From Microbulbifer sp. VAAF005 (GTDB lineage: Bacteria > Pseudomonadota > Gammaproteobacteria > Pseudomonadales > Cellvibrionaceae), in NCBI RefSeq assembly GCF_030012985.1, contig NZ_CP120233.1:4025001-4089000 (forward strand): a DNA stretch of 64,000 nt, written 5' to 3'. A model generated the notes under the pieces. The model was not told the origin of the DNA, did not search any database, and was given only the letters and a program-made list of their open reading frames with translations. This document shows positions 8,879-21,857 of the stretch, piece by piece (within the stretch, counting starts at the first letter, position 1; every line of letters starts with the position of its first letter). The position numbers and the translations under genes are program-made.

Positions 8879-10003
8879 ATGTCGAAACGCGATTATTACG
8901 AAGTCCTCGGCGTCGAGCGCGGCGCTTCGGATGCAGAGCTGAAAAAAGCCTACCGCCGGGTGGCAATGAAGTTTCACCCGGACCGCAATCCCGATGACAA
9001 GGAATCGGAGAACAAATTCAAGGAGGCCAATGAGGCCTACGAGGTTTTGTCGGATTCCGAGAAACGCGCAGCTTATGACCAGTTTGGCCACGCCGGTGTG
9101 GAAGGCCAGATGGGCGGTGGCGGCGCCGGTGGATTCGGTGGCTTCTCCGATATTTTCGGCGATGTGTTCGGCGATATCTTCGGTGGTGGCGGCGGTGGCC
9201 GTCGCGGCGGCCCTGCTCGCGGTTCCGATCTGCGCTATGACCTGGAATTGGACCTGGAAGACGCAGTGCGCGGCACCACGGTCAAGATTCGCGTTCCGAC
9301 TCTGGCAGCCTGTGGTACCTGTAGCGGTTCCGGTGCCAAGCCCGGTTCCTCTCCGCAAACCTGTGGCACCTGTGGTGGTGCTGGCCAGGTGCGTATGCAG
9401 CAGGGTTTCTTCTCTGTTCAGCAAACCTGCCCCAACTGTCGCGGTCGCGGGACCACTATTTCGGATCCCTGTGGCAGCTGTCACGGTCGCGGTCGTGTAG
9501 AGGAAACCAAAACCCTGTCCGTTAAGGTACCGCCCGGTGTGGATACCGGCGATCGCATTCGCCTGTCTGGTGAAGGTGAAGCGGGGCCCGATGGCGGCCC
9601 CGCTGGTGACCTCTATGTACAGGTAGTGGTAAAAGAGCACGATCTGTTCCAGCGCGATGGCAAGAACCTCTACTGCGAAGTGCCGATTAGTTTCGTTTCC
9701 GCTGCCCTCGGTGGTGAGCTGGAAGTGCCGACTCTCGACGGTAAAGTGAAGCTGAAGATTCCTGCGGAAAGCCAGACCGGCAAGCTGTTCCGCCTGCGCG
9801 GCAAGGGTGTTTCCCCGGTTCGCGGTGGTGCAACTGGCGACCTGCTGTGTCGCGTTGTGGTAGAAACTCCAGTGAACTTGTCCGGCAAGCAAAAAGACTT
9901 GCTGCAAGAGTTCTCTAATACCCTTAGCGAAAAGAAAAATTCACCGCGTCAGACCGGTTGGTTTGAAGGGGTGAAAAACTTCTTTGGTGATATGAAGCTT
10001 TAA
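8879..10003 (+). CDS. dnaJ: Co-chaperone DnaJ (Hsp40)
   Basis: 374 aa. The J domain covers residues 1-70 with the HPD motif at H33-P34-D35. A Gly/Phe-rich linker (about 75-120) follows, then four zinc-finger repeats [24 protein letters not shown] and CGSCHGRG, then the C-terminal substrate-binding domains. DnaJ delivers clients to DnaK and stimulates its ATPase. The gap from dnaK is 228 bp and contains GC-rich inverted repeats but no recognised heat-shock promoter, so dnaJ may be read from the dnaK transcript. Confidence 0.98.
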   Translation: MSKRDYYEVLGVERGASDAELKKAYRRVAMKFHPDRNPDDKESENKFKEANEAYEVLSDSEKRAAYDQFGHAGVEGQMGGGGAGGFGGFSDIFGDVFGDIFGGGGGGRRGGPARGSDLRYDLELDLEDAVRGTTVKIRVPTLAACGTCSGSGAKPGSSPQTCGTCGGAGQVRMQQGFFSVQQTCPNCRGRGTTISDPCGSCHGRGRVEETKTLSVKVPPGVDTGDRIRLSGEGEAGPDGGPAGDLYVQVVVKEHDLFQRDGKNLYCEVPISFVSAALGGELEVPTLDGKVKLKIPAESQTGKLFRLRGKGVSPVRGGATGDLLCRVVVETPVNLSGKQKDLLQEFSNTLSEKKNSPRQTGWFEGVKNFFGDMKL

Positions 10004-10054
10004 TCGCTGTTAGCACCGGCAAAACCTTAAATTGTTTTGCGGGTTGCCTATTCA

Positions 10055-10090
10055 AAAAGGCTCGAGAGCATTAGCTTTCGAGCCTTTTTT
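10055..10090 (+). terminator. Rho-independent terminator after dnaJ
   Basis: GGCTCGAGAGC and GCTTTCGAGCC form an 11-bp stem with one wobble or mismatch and a 4-nt ATTA loop, followed by six T. It closes the grpE-dnaK-dnaJ group 52 bp after the dnaJ stop. Confidence 0.88.
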
Positions 10091-10128
10091 ATTTCCGGGT
10101 GAGTTTTATCCCCCCAATTGAATACCTT

Positions 10129-10578
10129 CTATTGGGAAGTTTTTGTTCTCAAACGGGCCGCGAATTCACTCAGGAATTCCTGTTGGATTTTTTGCGCTTT
10201 GCGCAGTTGCTCCTTATTTAAAATACCTTCCAATTCTTTGTGTGTTTCCAGACTGATAGCTGCGAATTGAGCGCCAATTTCGCCGCGTTGCTTGGGGGTT
10301 AGAGCGACCTTTTCACCACTGAGTAATCCGTATTTTTCCAGCACTGCTTTTTTCTCTGCGAAGCTTTTTTGCATAATGGGTAATACGGTTTTTTCCTGTC
10401 CCGGGGTGAGCTGCAAACGCAGCGTCACCCAATCGGTAATATCATCATACTTCTCCCAAAAGTCTGGATTGGCATTTTGCTGCTGGGCAGATGCCGGCGT
10501 GCTGCCAAAAGCCAGGCTCAGAGAGATCACTACCACCATGATGTGCGGTAGATGGTTGGACAGGATCATCAGTCGCAT
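10129..10578 (-). CDS. Periplasmic LTXXQ-motif protein, Spy/CpxP-like (function unproven)
   Basis: The chosen ATG at 10578 has GGAG seven bases upstream and gives about 149 aa with a signal peptide: N-terminal MRLM, hydrophobic VVVISLSLAFG, and cleavage after SAQA-like TPASA. The open frame extends 27 codons further, but without a good ribosome site. The mature part is helical, charged and contains two LTxxQ-type motifs (LQLTPGQE, then ALTPKQRGE), as in Spy/CpxP-type periplasmic chaperones. The family link rests on these motifs only. It converges on the dnaJ terminator and is divergent from dapB. Confidence 0.6.
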   Translation of the reverse strand: MRLMILSNHLPHIMVVVISLSLAFGSTPASAQQQNANPDFWEKYDDITDWVTLRLQLTPGQEKTVLPIMQKSFAEKKAVLEKYGLLSGEKVALTPKQRGEIGAQFAAISLETHKELEGILNKEQLRKAQKIQQEFLSEFAARLRTKTSQ

Positions 10579-10729
10579 ATTGGCGCTCCATTTACCCCTC
10601 ACAGTAAAGCGTAGCAGTGGCCGCTGATATCGCGTTTTGCGCAAGTATCCTCTTGGCAATTTAAAAATATGTGGATATTTCTTTTTGTTTTACTTTTGCG
10701 GAGTGACTAGCGATTTTTAGACTCGCTAA

Positions 10730-11626
<897 letters not shown>

Positions 11627-11778
11627 CCTTACAAAGAGTAAATATATTCAGCGCCTGCAGGGGCGCTGCGAAATAAATTCCAGGTTTTCATTTGCCCGCC
11701 ATTTTTGCGGGTAAAACTAAAAGACCGGCGACATTCGTTCGAGCGGTCACCCTGTAACCTTCCTTTGAGGATTCTTGC

Positions 11779-13173
11779 TTGGAAAGAAAGTTGATTGTCG
11801 GCAGCGAGGAGTGGTGCGGATTTCCCGCGCTAGGTATCCCGGCGATTAAGGCGCGTGTGGATTCAGGAGCTAAAACCTCGTGTTTGCATGCCTATAACAT
11901 CCATACCTTTAAGCGCGATGGCGAACCCTGGGTGAGTTTTGAAGCGCATCCATTACAACACCAGCGCCGCCCATCGGTCCGCTGTGAAGCCCGACTTCTG
12001 GATAAGCGGCTAGTGCGCAGCTCTTCCGGTGAAAGTGAAAAGCGCCCGGTAATCCGCACCTCCATTTCCATTGGTGGCAGTGTCTGGGATATCGAACTGA
12101 CCCTCACCAACCGGGACAGCATGGGTTATCGCATGCTGTTGGGGCGCGAAGCCATGATGGGGCGTATGCTGGTGGACCCTTCGGAAAGCTTTTGCCTCGG
12201 TGATATCCCCCAGAGCCAGTTGGATGAGTACTACCGGGATGAGCACCATATTGCCGGTACCGGCTTGCGTATTGGGGTGTTGGCATCGAACCCGGACCTC
12301 TATAGCAACCGACGCATTATGGAGGCGGGAGCTGAGCGCGGGCATCGCATGAGTTTTCTCGATATCCGCCAGTGCTATATGAAGCTCGATCCGGACGAGC
12401 CGGAAGTACACTACCGTGATGGCCGAATACTGAATGGCCTGGATGCAGTGATTCCCCGTATTCGCCCCAGCCAGACTTTTTACGGTTGTGCCCTGACGCG
12501 GCACTTCGAGAGCCTGGATATTTTTGCCCTGAATGGCTCTGCCGCTATCAGCCAGTCGCGGGATAAGTTATTTTCCCTACAGTTGCTGCAACAAAATGGC
12601 CTAAATATCCCCACCTCCGGGTTTGCCAATTCTCCGGTGGATACCAACGAGCTGATTGAAATGGTGGGCGGTGCGCCATTGGTGGTGAAGTTGCTGGAGG
12701 GAACCCAGGGGCGCGGTGTGGTTTTGGCAGAAACCCGCAAGGCTGGGGAGTCAGTGATTAATGCGTTTAAGTCCCTCAAGGCCAACCTTCTGGTACAGGA
12801 GTTTATTCGCGAGGCGCAAGGCAAGGATCTGCGCCTGTTTGTTATCGATGGTCGTGTGGTGGCCTCAATCCAGCGCGAGGCGGCGCCAGGGGAGTTTCGC
12901 GCCAATATTCACCAGGGCGGTACGGCTTCAGTGGTAAAGGTCACCGCTGAGGAAAAGCGCCTGGCGGTCAAGGCTGCCAAGGTGTTGGGGCTCAAGGTGG
13001 CGGGTGTGGATATTATTCGCTCTCGCAAGGGGCCGCTGTTATTGGAGGTGAATTCGTCACCGGGTCTTGAAGGCATCGAGAGCGCTACGCGTAAGGATGT
13101 GGCTGGAGCCATGATCATGTCTATCGAGAAGGCGCTGAAATGGCGCCCGATTGTGGCGGGCGAGGGCGACTAG
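11779..13173 (+). CDS. RimB-RimK fusion: retropepsin-like protease domain plus ATP-grasp glutamate ligase
   Basis: 464 aa from a TTG at 11779 with GAGG eight bases upstream. Residues 1-150 form a RimB/DUF785-type domain with [13 protein letters not shown] at 27-38 (Asp28-Ser-Gly, the aspartyl-protease signature) and a [14 protein letters not shown] block. Residues about 165-455 form a RimK-type ATP-grasp enzyme, with [46 protein letters not shown] and the metal-binding [14 protein letters not shown]. Separate RimK adds glutamates to ribosomal protein S6 and RimB helps remove them. Here both activities appear on one chain, a fusion seen in some proteobacteria. The substrate is inferred. Confidence 0.85.
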   Translation: MERKLIVGSEEWCGFPALGIPAIKARVDSGAKTSCLHAYNIHTFKRDGEPWVSFEAHPLQHQRRPSVRCEARLLDKRLVRSSSGESEKRPVIRTSISIGGSVWDIELTLTNRDSMGYRMLLGREAMMGRMLVDPSESFCLGDIPQSQLDEYYRDEHHIAGTGLRIGVLASNPDLYSNRRIMEAGAERGHRMSFLDIRQCYMKLDPDEPEVHYRDGRILNGLDAVIPRIRPSQTFYGCALTRHFESLDIFALNGSAAISQSRDKLFSLQLLQQNGLNIPTSGFANSPVDTNELIEMVGGAPLVVKLLEGTQGRGVVLAETRKAGESVINAFKSLKANLLVQEFIREAQGKDLRLFVIDGRVVASIQREAAPGEFRANIHQGGTASVVKVTAEEKRLAVKAAKVLGLKVAGVDIIRSRKGPLLLEVNSSPGLEGIESATRKDVAGAMIMSIEKALKWRPIVAGEGD

Positions 13174-13331
13174 TTATTGTAACTTCGGCCACGGCGGGGG
13201 CCTTTGCGTTGGGCTAACCTGAATAGGTGGCCGGGCTTTTCGCTGGCGCGCAAATAGAGCCGCAGCGAGCTTTGGCCACTGCGGGTAACAGCCCACCGCA
13301 ACTTCCTTTCGGGAGGTGCAAACTGCAGGGT

Positions 13332-13916
13332 TTGAGCTTCTATGACGATATCCAGCCCAGGTTCACTTCGCACTATTCCCCCCTGATACTTTTCCTGACC
13401 GTACTTTTCACCGGTGTGGGTGCCCAGGCTGCGGTGCAGCTCTCCGATACGCCTTTGGGGCGGCGGGTAATGGTGGATTACATAGTGCACTTCGCCTACC
13501 ACCTGCAGTGGCCGGTCAATGCCTTTGCCAACAGCAGTGCCCCGTTCAAGGTGTGCCTGATGGGTGGGGATTCTCTCGGTGAGCCATTGGCGGCCCGGTT
13601 CAAGAATCAGCGTATTGATGGGCGGAATGTGGAGCTTGAGAAGATCGAGGTCAAGGAGATGCTGCGGGCGCGCAAGTGCCAGATTGTGGTGCTGAGTACC
13701 CTGGATCGTCCCACACTGCTCAAGGCGCTGGTGGCACTGGAGTTTTTCCCGGTTCTGACGGTGAGCGATGCTGAGCGCTTTGCCACCACTGGCGGTATGA
13801 TCGAGTTTGCCGACAGCGGCCGGGAGGTGGCCCTGCGTATGAATAAGACCATGCTGGAGAAGGCGGAGCTGAAAATGGGCAGCAGTCTTTTCCGGTTGGG
13901 ACGCAAGCCGGAGTGA
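13332..13916 (+). CDS. YfiR-like periplasmic protein (DUF4154)
   Basis: The protein has a signal segment SPLILFLTVLFTGVGAQA followed by a YfiR/DUF4154-type domain: VDYIVHFAYHLQWPVNAF, FKVCLMGGDSLGE, CQIVVLSTLD, FPVLTVSDAERFATTGGMI and a C-terminal ALRMNKTMLEKAELKMGS. YfiR in Pseudomonas holds the diguanylate cyclase YfiN/TpbB inactive from the periplasm. No cyclase gene is adjacent here. The start is uncertain: the frame opens at GTG 13227, while GGGAGG at 13311 points to CTG 13323 or TTG 13332; TTG gives a normal signal peptide and about 194 aa. Gene end is certain. Confidence 0.78.
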   Translation: MSFYDDIQPRFTSHYSPLILFLTVLFTGVGAQAAVQLSDTPLGRRVMVDYIVHFAYHLQWPVNAFANSSAPFKVCLMGGDSLGEPLAARFKNQRIDGRNVELEKIEVKEMLRARKCQIVVLSTLDRPTLLKALVALEFFPVLTVSDAERFATTGGMIEFADSGREVALRMNKTMLEKAELKMGSSLFRLGRKPE

Positions 13917-14246
13917 GATTTTCAGGGAAAGTAGCCTGGCGTATTTTTGCACTAGCGTCCAGAGGTGAATTCGCGTAGAATCTGCGCCCGATTTGGGCCG
14001 GTGCCGCGAAGCTGAATCGCGCAGCGTGAGCCTACTAAAAAGCTGGCGGCAACCGTCGGCCACTTTGTGAGAATCACGCGTGAACAGATTTTTAAAGCGA
14101 GATGAAGCTGCGATGTTTCATCTCGCTTTTTTATGCGCGCACCAGTCAGGAGCCCGCGTGCTCCGAAGCCCGCAAACCCCGCCCGGAAGCAGTTCTGAAG
14201 ATTGGAGTTCAATTTGACTAAAGCTGTCCCTACGTCGGAGGCTTTC
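13917..14246 (+). other. Non-coding gap before carA
   Basis: 330 bp between the YfiR-like gene and carA. It contains the strong hairpin listed separately, a possible -10 element (TAGAAT near 13975) and the carA ribosome site GGAGG at 14237-14241. No clear ArgR or PyrR-type site was recognised. Confidence 0.6.
14094..14132 (+). terminator. Terminator or attenuator upstream of carA
   Basis: AAAGCGAGATGAA and TTTCATCTCGCTTT form a 13-bp stem around a 9-nt loop, followed by a T tract. It lies about 175 bp after the YfiR-like gene and 115 bp before carA. It may simply end upstream transcription; if the carA promoter lies near 13950-14000 it would be an attenuator inside the carA leader. The sequence does not decide. 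Confidence 0.75.
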
Positions 14247-15395
14247 ATGCCCCACAACTTTATGCAGAGTACAACTCCCGCGCTGCTGGTGCTCGCAGAT
14301 GGTAGTGTCTTTGAAGGACGCGCAATCGGTGCCCATGGCAGTTCTGTTGGCGAGGTCGTGTTCAACACATCCATGACCGGCTACCAGGAGATTCTCACCG
14401 ATCCCTCCTACGCCCGCCAGATTGTGACTCTGACCTACCCGCACATCGGCAACACTGGCACCAACCAGGAAGACGAAGAGTGCGCTGATATCTGGGCCGC
14501 CGGCCTGGTAATCCGCGACCTGCCGCTGCTGGCCAGCAGCTTCCGCAACGAGCAGTCCCTGGAGGACTACCTGCGCGAGCGCAATATCGTTGGTATCGCC
14601 GATATCGACACTCGTCGCCTGACCCGCCTGCTGCGCGACAAGGGTGCGCAGAGCGGTTGCATCGTTGCCGGTGACAATATTGACCGCGAAGAAGCCCTGG
14701 CCAAAGCCAAGGAATTTGCCGGTCTGAAAGGGATGGACCTGGCCAAGGTAGTGAGCACCAAGGAAGCCTACCCCTTTAGCGAAGGTACCTGGGAACTGGG
14801 CGAAGGCCACAAGGCCGCGCCGGAACAGCCTTTCAAAGTAGTGGCTTACGACTTCGGTGTGAAGCGCAACATCCTGCGTATGCTGGTGGATCGCGGCTGT
14901 GACATCACCGTAGTACCGGCGGAGACTCCGGCTTCCGAAGTACTGGCGATGAATCCCAACGGTGTATTCCTGTCCAATGGCCCCGGCGACCCCGAGCCCT
15001 GTGAATACGCGATCACCGCTATCCGCGAAATCCTGGACGCGGGCATTCCCACCTACGGCATCTGCCTGGGCCACCAGTTGTTGGGCCTGGCGGTGGGCGG
15101 TAAAACTGCCAAGATGAAGTTTGGTCACCACGGTGGTAACCACCCGGTACAAGACCTGAACAGCACCAAGGTGATGATCACCGCGCAGAACCACGGTTTT
15201 GAAGTGGACGCCGACAGCCTGCCGGACAATGTGGAAGTTACCCACAAGTCCCTGTTCGACGGTACCTTGCAGGGTATTCACCTGAAGGACAAGCCGGCCT
15301 TTAGCTTCCAGGGACACCCGGAAGCGAGCCCGGGCCCACACGATGTGGCGCCGTTGTTCGACCACTTTATCGATTTGATGAAAGAGCGCGCCTAA
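14247..15395 (+). CDS. carA: Carbamoyl-phosphate synthase small subunit CarA
   Basis: 382 aa from ATG 14247 (GGAGG five bases upstream), equal to the E. coli length; the frame is open 15 codons further upstream without a good ribosome site. The N-terminal domain contains [17 protein letters not shown] and [11 protein letters not shown]. The class I glutaminase has the nucleophile Cys273 in [10 protein letters not shown] and the His-Glu part in [13 protein letters not shown]. It hydrolyses glutamine and passes ammonia to CarB for arginine and pyrimidine synthesis. carB follows after 112 bp. Confidence 0.98.
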   Translation: MPHNFMQSTTPALLVLADGSVFEGRAIGAHGSSVGEVVFNTSMTGYQEILTDPSYARQIVTLTYPHIGNTGTNQEDEECADIWAAGLVIRDLPLLASSFRNEQSLEDYLRERNIVGIADIDTRRLTRLLRDKGAQSGCIVAGDNIDREEALAKAKEFAGLKGMDLAKVVSTKEAYPFSEGTWELGEGHKAAPEQPFKVVAYDFGVKRNILRMLVDRGCDITVVPAETPASEVLAMNPNGVFLSNGPGDPEPCEYAITAIREILDAGIPTYGICLGHQLLGLAVGGKTAKMKFGHHGGNHPVQDLNSTKVMITAQNHGFEVDADSLPDNVEVTHKSLFDGTLQGIHLKDKPAFSFQGHPEASPGPHDVAPLFDHFIDLMKERA

Positions 15396-15423
15396 GGGCG
15401 TAGCCGCCCAGGGTAGGGCATTT

Positions 15424-15449
15424 AACCGCCGCTTTTGCGGCGGTTTTAA
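15424..15449 (+). terminator. Hairpin between carA and carB
   Basis: AACCGCCGC and GCGGCGGTT form a perfect 9-bp stem with a TTTT loop, followed by only two further T after the stem's own TT. It could be a weak terminator or an mRNA-stability structure tuning carA against carB. Confidence 0.5.
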
Positions 15450-15507
15450 CAAGAAACGAATGAAATTTAGCGCAGCCGGCCTTTGCCGGTAGTAGAACGG
15501 AAGAAAG

Positions 15508-18735
<3,228 letters not shown>

Positions 18736-18763
18736 TAGCTTTAAAACCAACTTGTGAAATCCA

Positions 18764-18794
18764 ACCGGGCCCCGTGATCTCACTGGGCCCGGTT
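18764..18794 (+). terminator. GC-rich hairpin between carB and greA
   Basis: ACCGGGCCC and GGGCCCGGT form a perfect 9-bp stem with a loop of about 12 nt, followed by TTCGTCG rather than a run of T. It lies about 30 bp after the carB stop and 17 bp before the greA ribosome site. It is a partial terminator at best. Confidence 0.45.
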
Positions 18795-18822
18795 TCGTCG
18801 TAACAATAATGGAGGTCCCACA

Positions 18823-19299
18823 TTGAACCGGGTACCAATGACCGTTGAAGGCGCAGAAGCGCTGCGCTCAGAGCTGGACAATCTGAAGAAAGTTGAACGC
18901 CCTACTGTTGTACAGGCGATTGCTGAAGCGCGCGAACACGGTGATTTAAAGGAAAATGCCGAATACCACGCGGCGCGGGAAAAGCAGGGCTTTATCGAAG
19001 GCCGTATCCAGGAAATCGAAAGCAAGCTTTCCCACTCTCTGGTCATTGATGTGAAAAGCATTGAGCCCAGTGACAAGGTAATTTTCGGCACTACGGTAAC
19101 GATTATTCACCTGGATGATGAGAAGGAAGTCACATACAAAATTGTGGGTGACGACGAAGCCGATGTGAAAAAGCACAAGATCTCGGTGAACTCCCCGATT
19201 GCCCGTGCGCTGATTGGAAAGGAAGTAGGTGATGTGGTGGTAGTCCAAACACCTTCCGGTGCGGTGGAGTACGAAATCGATGCAGTGGAGCACCTGTAA
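18823..19299 (+). CDS. greA: Transcription elongation factor GreA
   Basis: 158 aa from a TTG start at 18823 with GGAGG seven bases upstream. TTG is supported because the N-terminus [18 protein letters not shown] aligns with known GreA from its first residue. The coiled-coil finger contains [20 protein letters not shown] with the acidic tip, and the C-terminal domain ends [13 protein letters not shown]. GreA rescues backtracked RNA polymerase by stimulating transcript cleavage. carAB-greA is a common order in this group. Confidence 0.97.
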   Translation: MNRVPMTVEGAEALRSELDNLKKVERPTVVQAIAEAREHGDLKENAEYHAAREKQGFIEGRIQEIESKLSHSLVIDVKSIEPSDKVIFGTTVTIIHLDDEKEVTYKIVGDDEADVKKHKISVNSPIARALIGKEVGDVVVVQTPSGAVEYEIDAVEHL

Positions 19300-19312
19300 A
19301 CTACAGGTGATA

Positions 19313-19343
19313 AAAAAAGGGCGGCCCATGGCCGCCCTTTTTT
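19313..19343. terminator. Bidirectional terminator between greA and the curlin cluster
   Basis: GGGCGGCC and GGCCGCCC form an 8-bp stem with a very short centre. The stem has seven A on its left and six T on its right, so it works for greA on the plus strand and for the last curlin gene (stop at 19357) on the minus strand. Confidence 0.9.
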
Positions 19344-19356
19344 GTTGTTGCCAGCT

Positions 19357-20232
19357 CTACTGGAAAACGTAACTCTGGTTAGCATGGCCAGACTGCATTA
19401 CCGTGGCAGTTTCGTAGAGGCCAAATTGTCCAACCAGGCTATTGTTGTTGTGTCCTGATTGACGTGCCATAGCGGTATGCCCGACACCAACCTGTCCTAA
19501 ATACACATCATTGTGGTGGCCTCTCTGGCGAGTACGTCCGCTGTGATCGAACCCGGCCTGGGAAATATCTGCTTCTTGGTTGTGGCCGCGCTGGCGCATA
19601 CGAGCGTAGTGGTCACCACCTAGCTGACGGATATCACCATCGTTGGATTCACCAGACTGGCGCATGCCCGCATCATGGCCGAATCCGCTCTGGTAGGTAT
19701 CTGCGTTATGCAACTCCCCTCTCTGGCGGATAACTGTCTCAGAACCAACACTTAAAACCTGGGTAGCGGTTGCGGTGTTGTGGCTGTCATTCTGAATAAT
19801 TACTGCGGAGTTACCAGCACCGACAAACTGATAGGTGAGGGCGTAGTGGTTGTCGCCGGATTGCTGGTGGGCGGAATAGCTGCCGAGCTGCCCGATTTGG
19901 TATGTCTCCGAAACATTGGTTTCGCCAGACTGAAAGCTGAACGACTCATTTCCGGCGCCGCCGGTTTGCAGTAATTCCGCTGAGTGGTGATCACCCTCTT
20001 GGTACTGGTAGCCATAGCTACCGAGCTCAATGCTATGAGTGATCTCTGCGTCATTACCATGGCCGTGCTGTTCCTGCATGGCGTTGTTATCCCATGTCAG
20101 CGGTCCGGTTTGATCGATGGTGGCATTGTTGTGGCCGCCATTCTGGTCCTGAGTGGCAGTGTTGCCGCCCGCGTAAGCGGTTCCACTGATGGCCAGGGTT
20201 AGGGCTACAGCGATAGGGGTCAAAGTCTTCAT
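19357..20232 (-). CDS. Curlin-repeat protein 7, His/Arg/Asp-rich variant
   Basis: About 291 aa from ATG 20232, which has GGAG six bases upstream (frame open 9 codons further). A signal peptide (KTLTPIAVALTLAISGTAYA) precedes repeated curlin half-units with Gln-x-Gly and Asn-x-Ala at about 11-residue spacing, to a final Gln as the last residue. Unlike its neighbours it is crowded with His, Arg and Asp (for example MRQSGESNDGDIRQ, RQRGHHNDVYLGQ and EQHGHGNDAEITH). It is the last curlin gene of the cluster, next to the greA terminator. Export through CsgG and assembly into amyloid are inferred from the repeat pattern and the upstream csgEFG. Its charge makes it the most divergent subunit. Confidence 0.85.
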   Translation of the reverse strand: MKTLTPIAVALTLAISGTAYAGGNTATQDQNGGHNNATIDQTGPLTWDNNAMQEQHGHGNDAEITHSIELGSYGYQYQEGDHHSAELLQTGGAGNESFSFQSGETNVSETYQIGQLGSYSAHQQSGDNHYALTYQFVGAGNSAVIIQNDSHNTATATQVLSVGSETVIRQRGELHNADTYQSGFGHDAGMRQSGESNDGDIRQLGGDHYARMRQRGHNQEADISQAGFDHSGRTRQRGHHNDVYLGQVGVGHTAMARQSGHNNNSLVGQFGLYETATVMQSGHANQSYVFQ

Positions 20233-20680
20233 GAGTGTCTCCATTACTACAAACTTCAATGAGCATCACATGGTGAAATACCAGCCTAAATGGCTGAAAG
20301 GGGGTGGCACGTCATCCTGCGCCGAGGGTTTTACAGCAGGTGCACCTAGCCTGGGGGGCAGGTATCACTGTAAAGAGGGGGAGCAGCGTTGCCACAAAGG
20401 CATTGCCGCCAATCAAACAGGTAAGTGGGAGAGTAGGACTGATACATTTTGATGGCTTCCCTGATACTGCTTAGGAGTCCAAAATTTCGTTCCGTCCTCA
20501 ATATTCTTGCCGGGAATTGAGGCAGTCGCTATAGGAGAGAAGTTGTAAATCCTTGAGAAGAAAGTTCTATTGCAGAGTGCCGAATTTAGCTTTTCTCTCT
20601 CTATAGCTTTTGCCCGTCGTTATGAATAGCGCAGAGGTTTAAGTCGGATTTCTCGATTGGCAGTTTTGCTGCGAGTCGAT
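20233..20680. other. Non-coding spacer between curlin genes 6 and 7
   Basis: 448 bp carrying the promoter side of curlin 7 on the minus strand. No gene, known operator or strong terminator was recognised. Short open frames on the plus strand here lack ribosome sites and family features. Confidence 0.6.
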
Positions 20681-21562
20681 TTACTGGGAAATATTGCTGC
20701 TATTGGAAATGCCGATCTGTAGGGTATTACTGGACGCCCCCGCTCTCATCTGGCTGGCTTGGACCTGGTTAAATAAGCCAATCTGGGTACTGCTGGCCAT
20801 CTGGTTAAGGCCCTGTTGAGAAAATGAGACAGTATTTTCAAGCCCAATTTGGTTTGATTGGTTGGTATTACTTACACCAGCTTGCAGAGAATTTGCTGAA
20901 TTCAATAAACCCTCTTGTGAAGCTGATGATGAATTTCCCGTGCCCAGCTGCTCCATTTCGGAAAAGTTAAGTGCGCCTGCCTGGGTAATTGAAGATTCAT
21001 GAGCGATGCCGGTTTGCTCACTGATACCTAAATTAAGCAAACCCGCCTGTGAGATTGAGGCATTACCCGTAAAACTGAATACTTGTGCCACAGCGGCGAC
21101 ATTGGCTCTATCTGTCTGCTCAATATTGACGCTGTTATTGGCCCCGGAAATTTGTACCGTGGTGGCAACCTGCCCCTGGCCATCCTGAGTGTGCAGGGAG
21201 AAACCGTTTATTTGGTTAACTTGCCGGGTGAGCGATCTGCTATTAGAGCCAATCTGTACGCTCTGTCCCGCATTGTCGCTCCCAGTAGATTGGGAAACTC
21301 TGGAAAAATGATTGCGGCCAGTTTGAAATTGGGAAATTGTGCTATTTATTTCTATGGATTGAATGCCGGTGGCGTCATTAAAAAAGCCAATTTGCTCTTG
21401 CAGGATTAAGTTGCCCTCATTAAGCGGAAACCTCTGGTTGGCAACGGCATTGTTGCCAATACCAATTTGTATCTGCTCTACGGTTTGGTCATTCCCAAAG
21501 GCGGAATGGACGGAAAGAAATGCGATAAATGTGACTACCGGTGAGTAAATAACTTTTTTCAC
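20681..21562 (-). CDS. Curlin-repeat protein 6
   Basis: 293 aa from a GTG at 21562 preceded by GGAGG; this start gives KKVIYSPVVTFIAFLSVHSAFG as signal peptide and a length equal to its paralogues, whereas an ATG further upstream would add 23 unlikely residues. The mature chain has about 24 strand units ending in Gln-x-Gly, such as ISQAGLLNLGISEQTG and ASQEGLLNSANSLQAG, and ends in SNSSNISQ. It is rich in Ser, Asn and Gln and has no Cys in the mature part. The conserved N-terminal Asp-Pro motif of most paralogues is replaced (NQRFPLNEGN). Probable CsgG-exported amyloid subunit, by repeat pattern and context. Confidence 0.85.
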   Translation of the reverse strand: MKKVIYSPVVTFIAFLSVHSAFGNDQTVEQIQIGIGNNAVANQRFPLNEGNLILQEQIGFFNDATGIQSIEINSTISQFQTGRNHFSRVSQSTGSDNAGQSVQIGSNSRSLTRQVNQINGFSLHTQDGQGQVATTVQISGANNSVNIEQTDRANVAAVAQVFSFTGNASISQAGLLNLGISEQTGIAHESSITQAGALNFSEMEQLGTGNSSSASQEGLLNSANSLQAGVSNTNQSNQIGLENTVSFSQQGLNQMASSTQIGLFNQVQASQMRAGASSNTLQIGISNSSNISQ

Positions 21563-21817
21563 GAATGCCTCCACGACTACATAACAAGGAGCATGAAAAT
21601 TACGGCTTTGAAGTGCGGTGTTGGCAAGCAAACATAAGGAAATTACTACTGAAAATTAAATTCCGGACAGTAATTATTAAGAGCGCTAAAAGCGAATTGA
21701 GCCAGCTACCGCTATTTTCATTGTTGATGGCGGTATAGTAAGTTTCCATAGGGCCTTATTCTCAATTTAATGAGAAATAAGTATCAAGAAATGAGTGCTT
21801 TTACTTCAGGAATCCAG

Positions 21818-21842
21818 TCGGAATAAGTTGATCTTACTCCGA
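21818..21842 (-). terminator. Hairpin after curlin gene 5
   Basis: TCGGAATAAG and CTTACTCCGA form a 10-bp stem (one mismatch) with a 5-nt loop, 16 bp downstream of the curlin 5 stop on the minus strand. No T tract follows, so its role as a terminator is uncertain. Confidence 0.4.
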
Positions 21843-21857
21843 CCGGTAATAACTCCG

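Noticed and set aside
20189..20452. Plus-strand open frame of 87 codons upstream of curlin 7
   Set aside because: Overlaps the curlin 7 signal-peptide region in antisense, with no ribosome site or family features.
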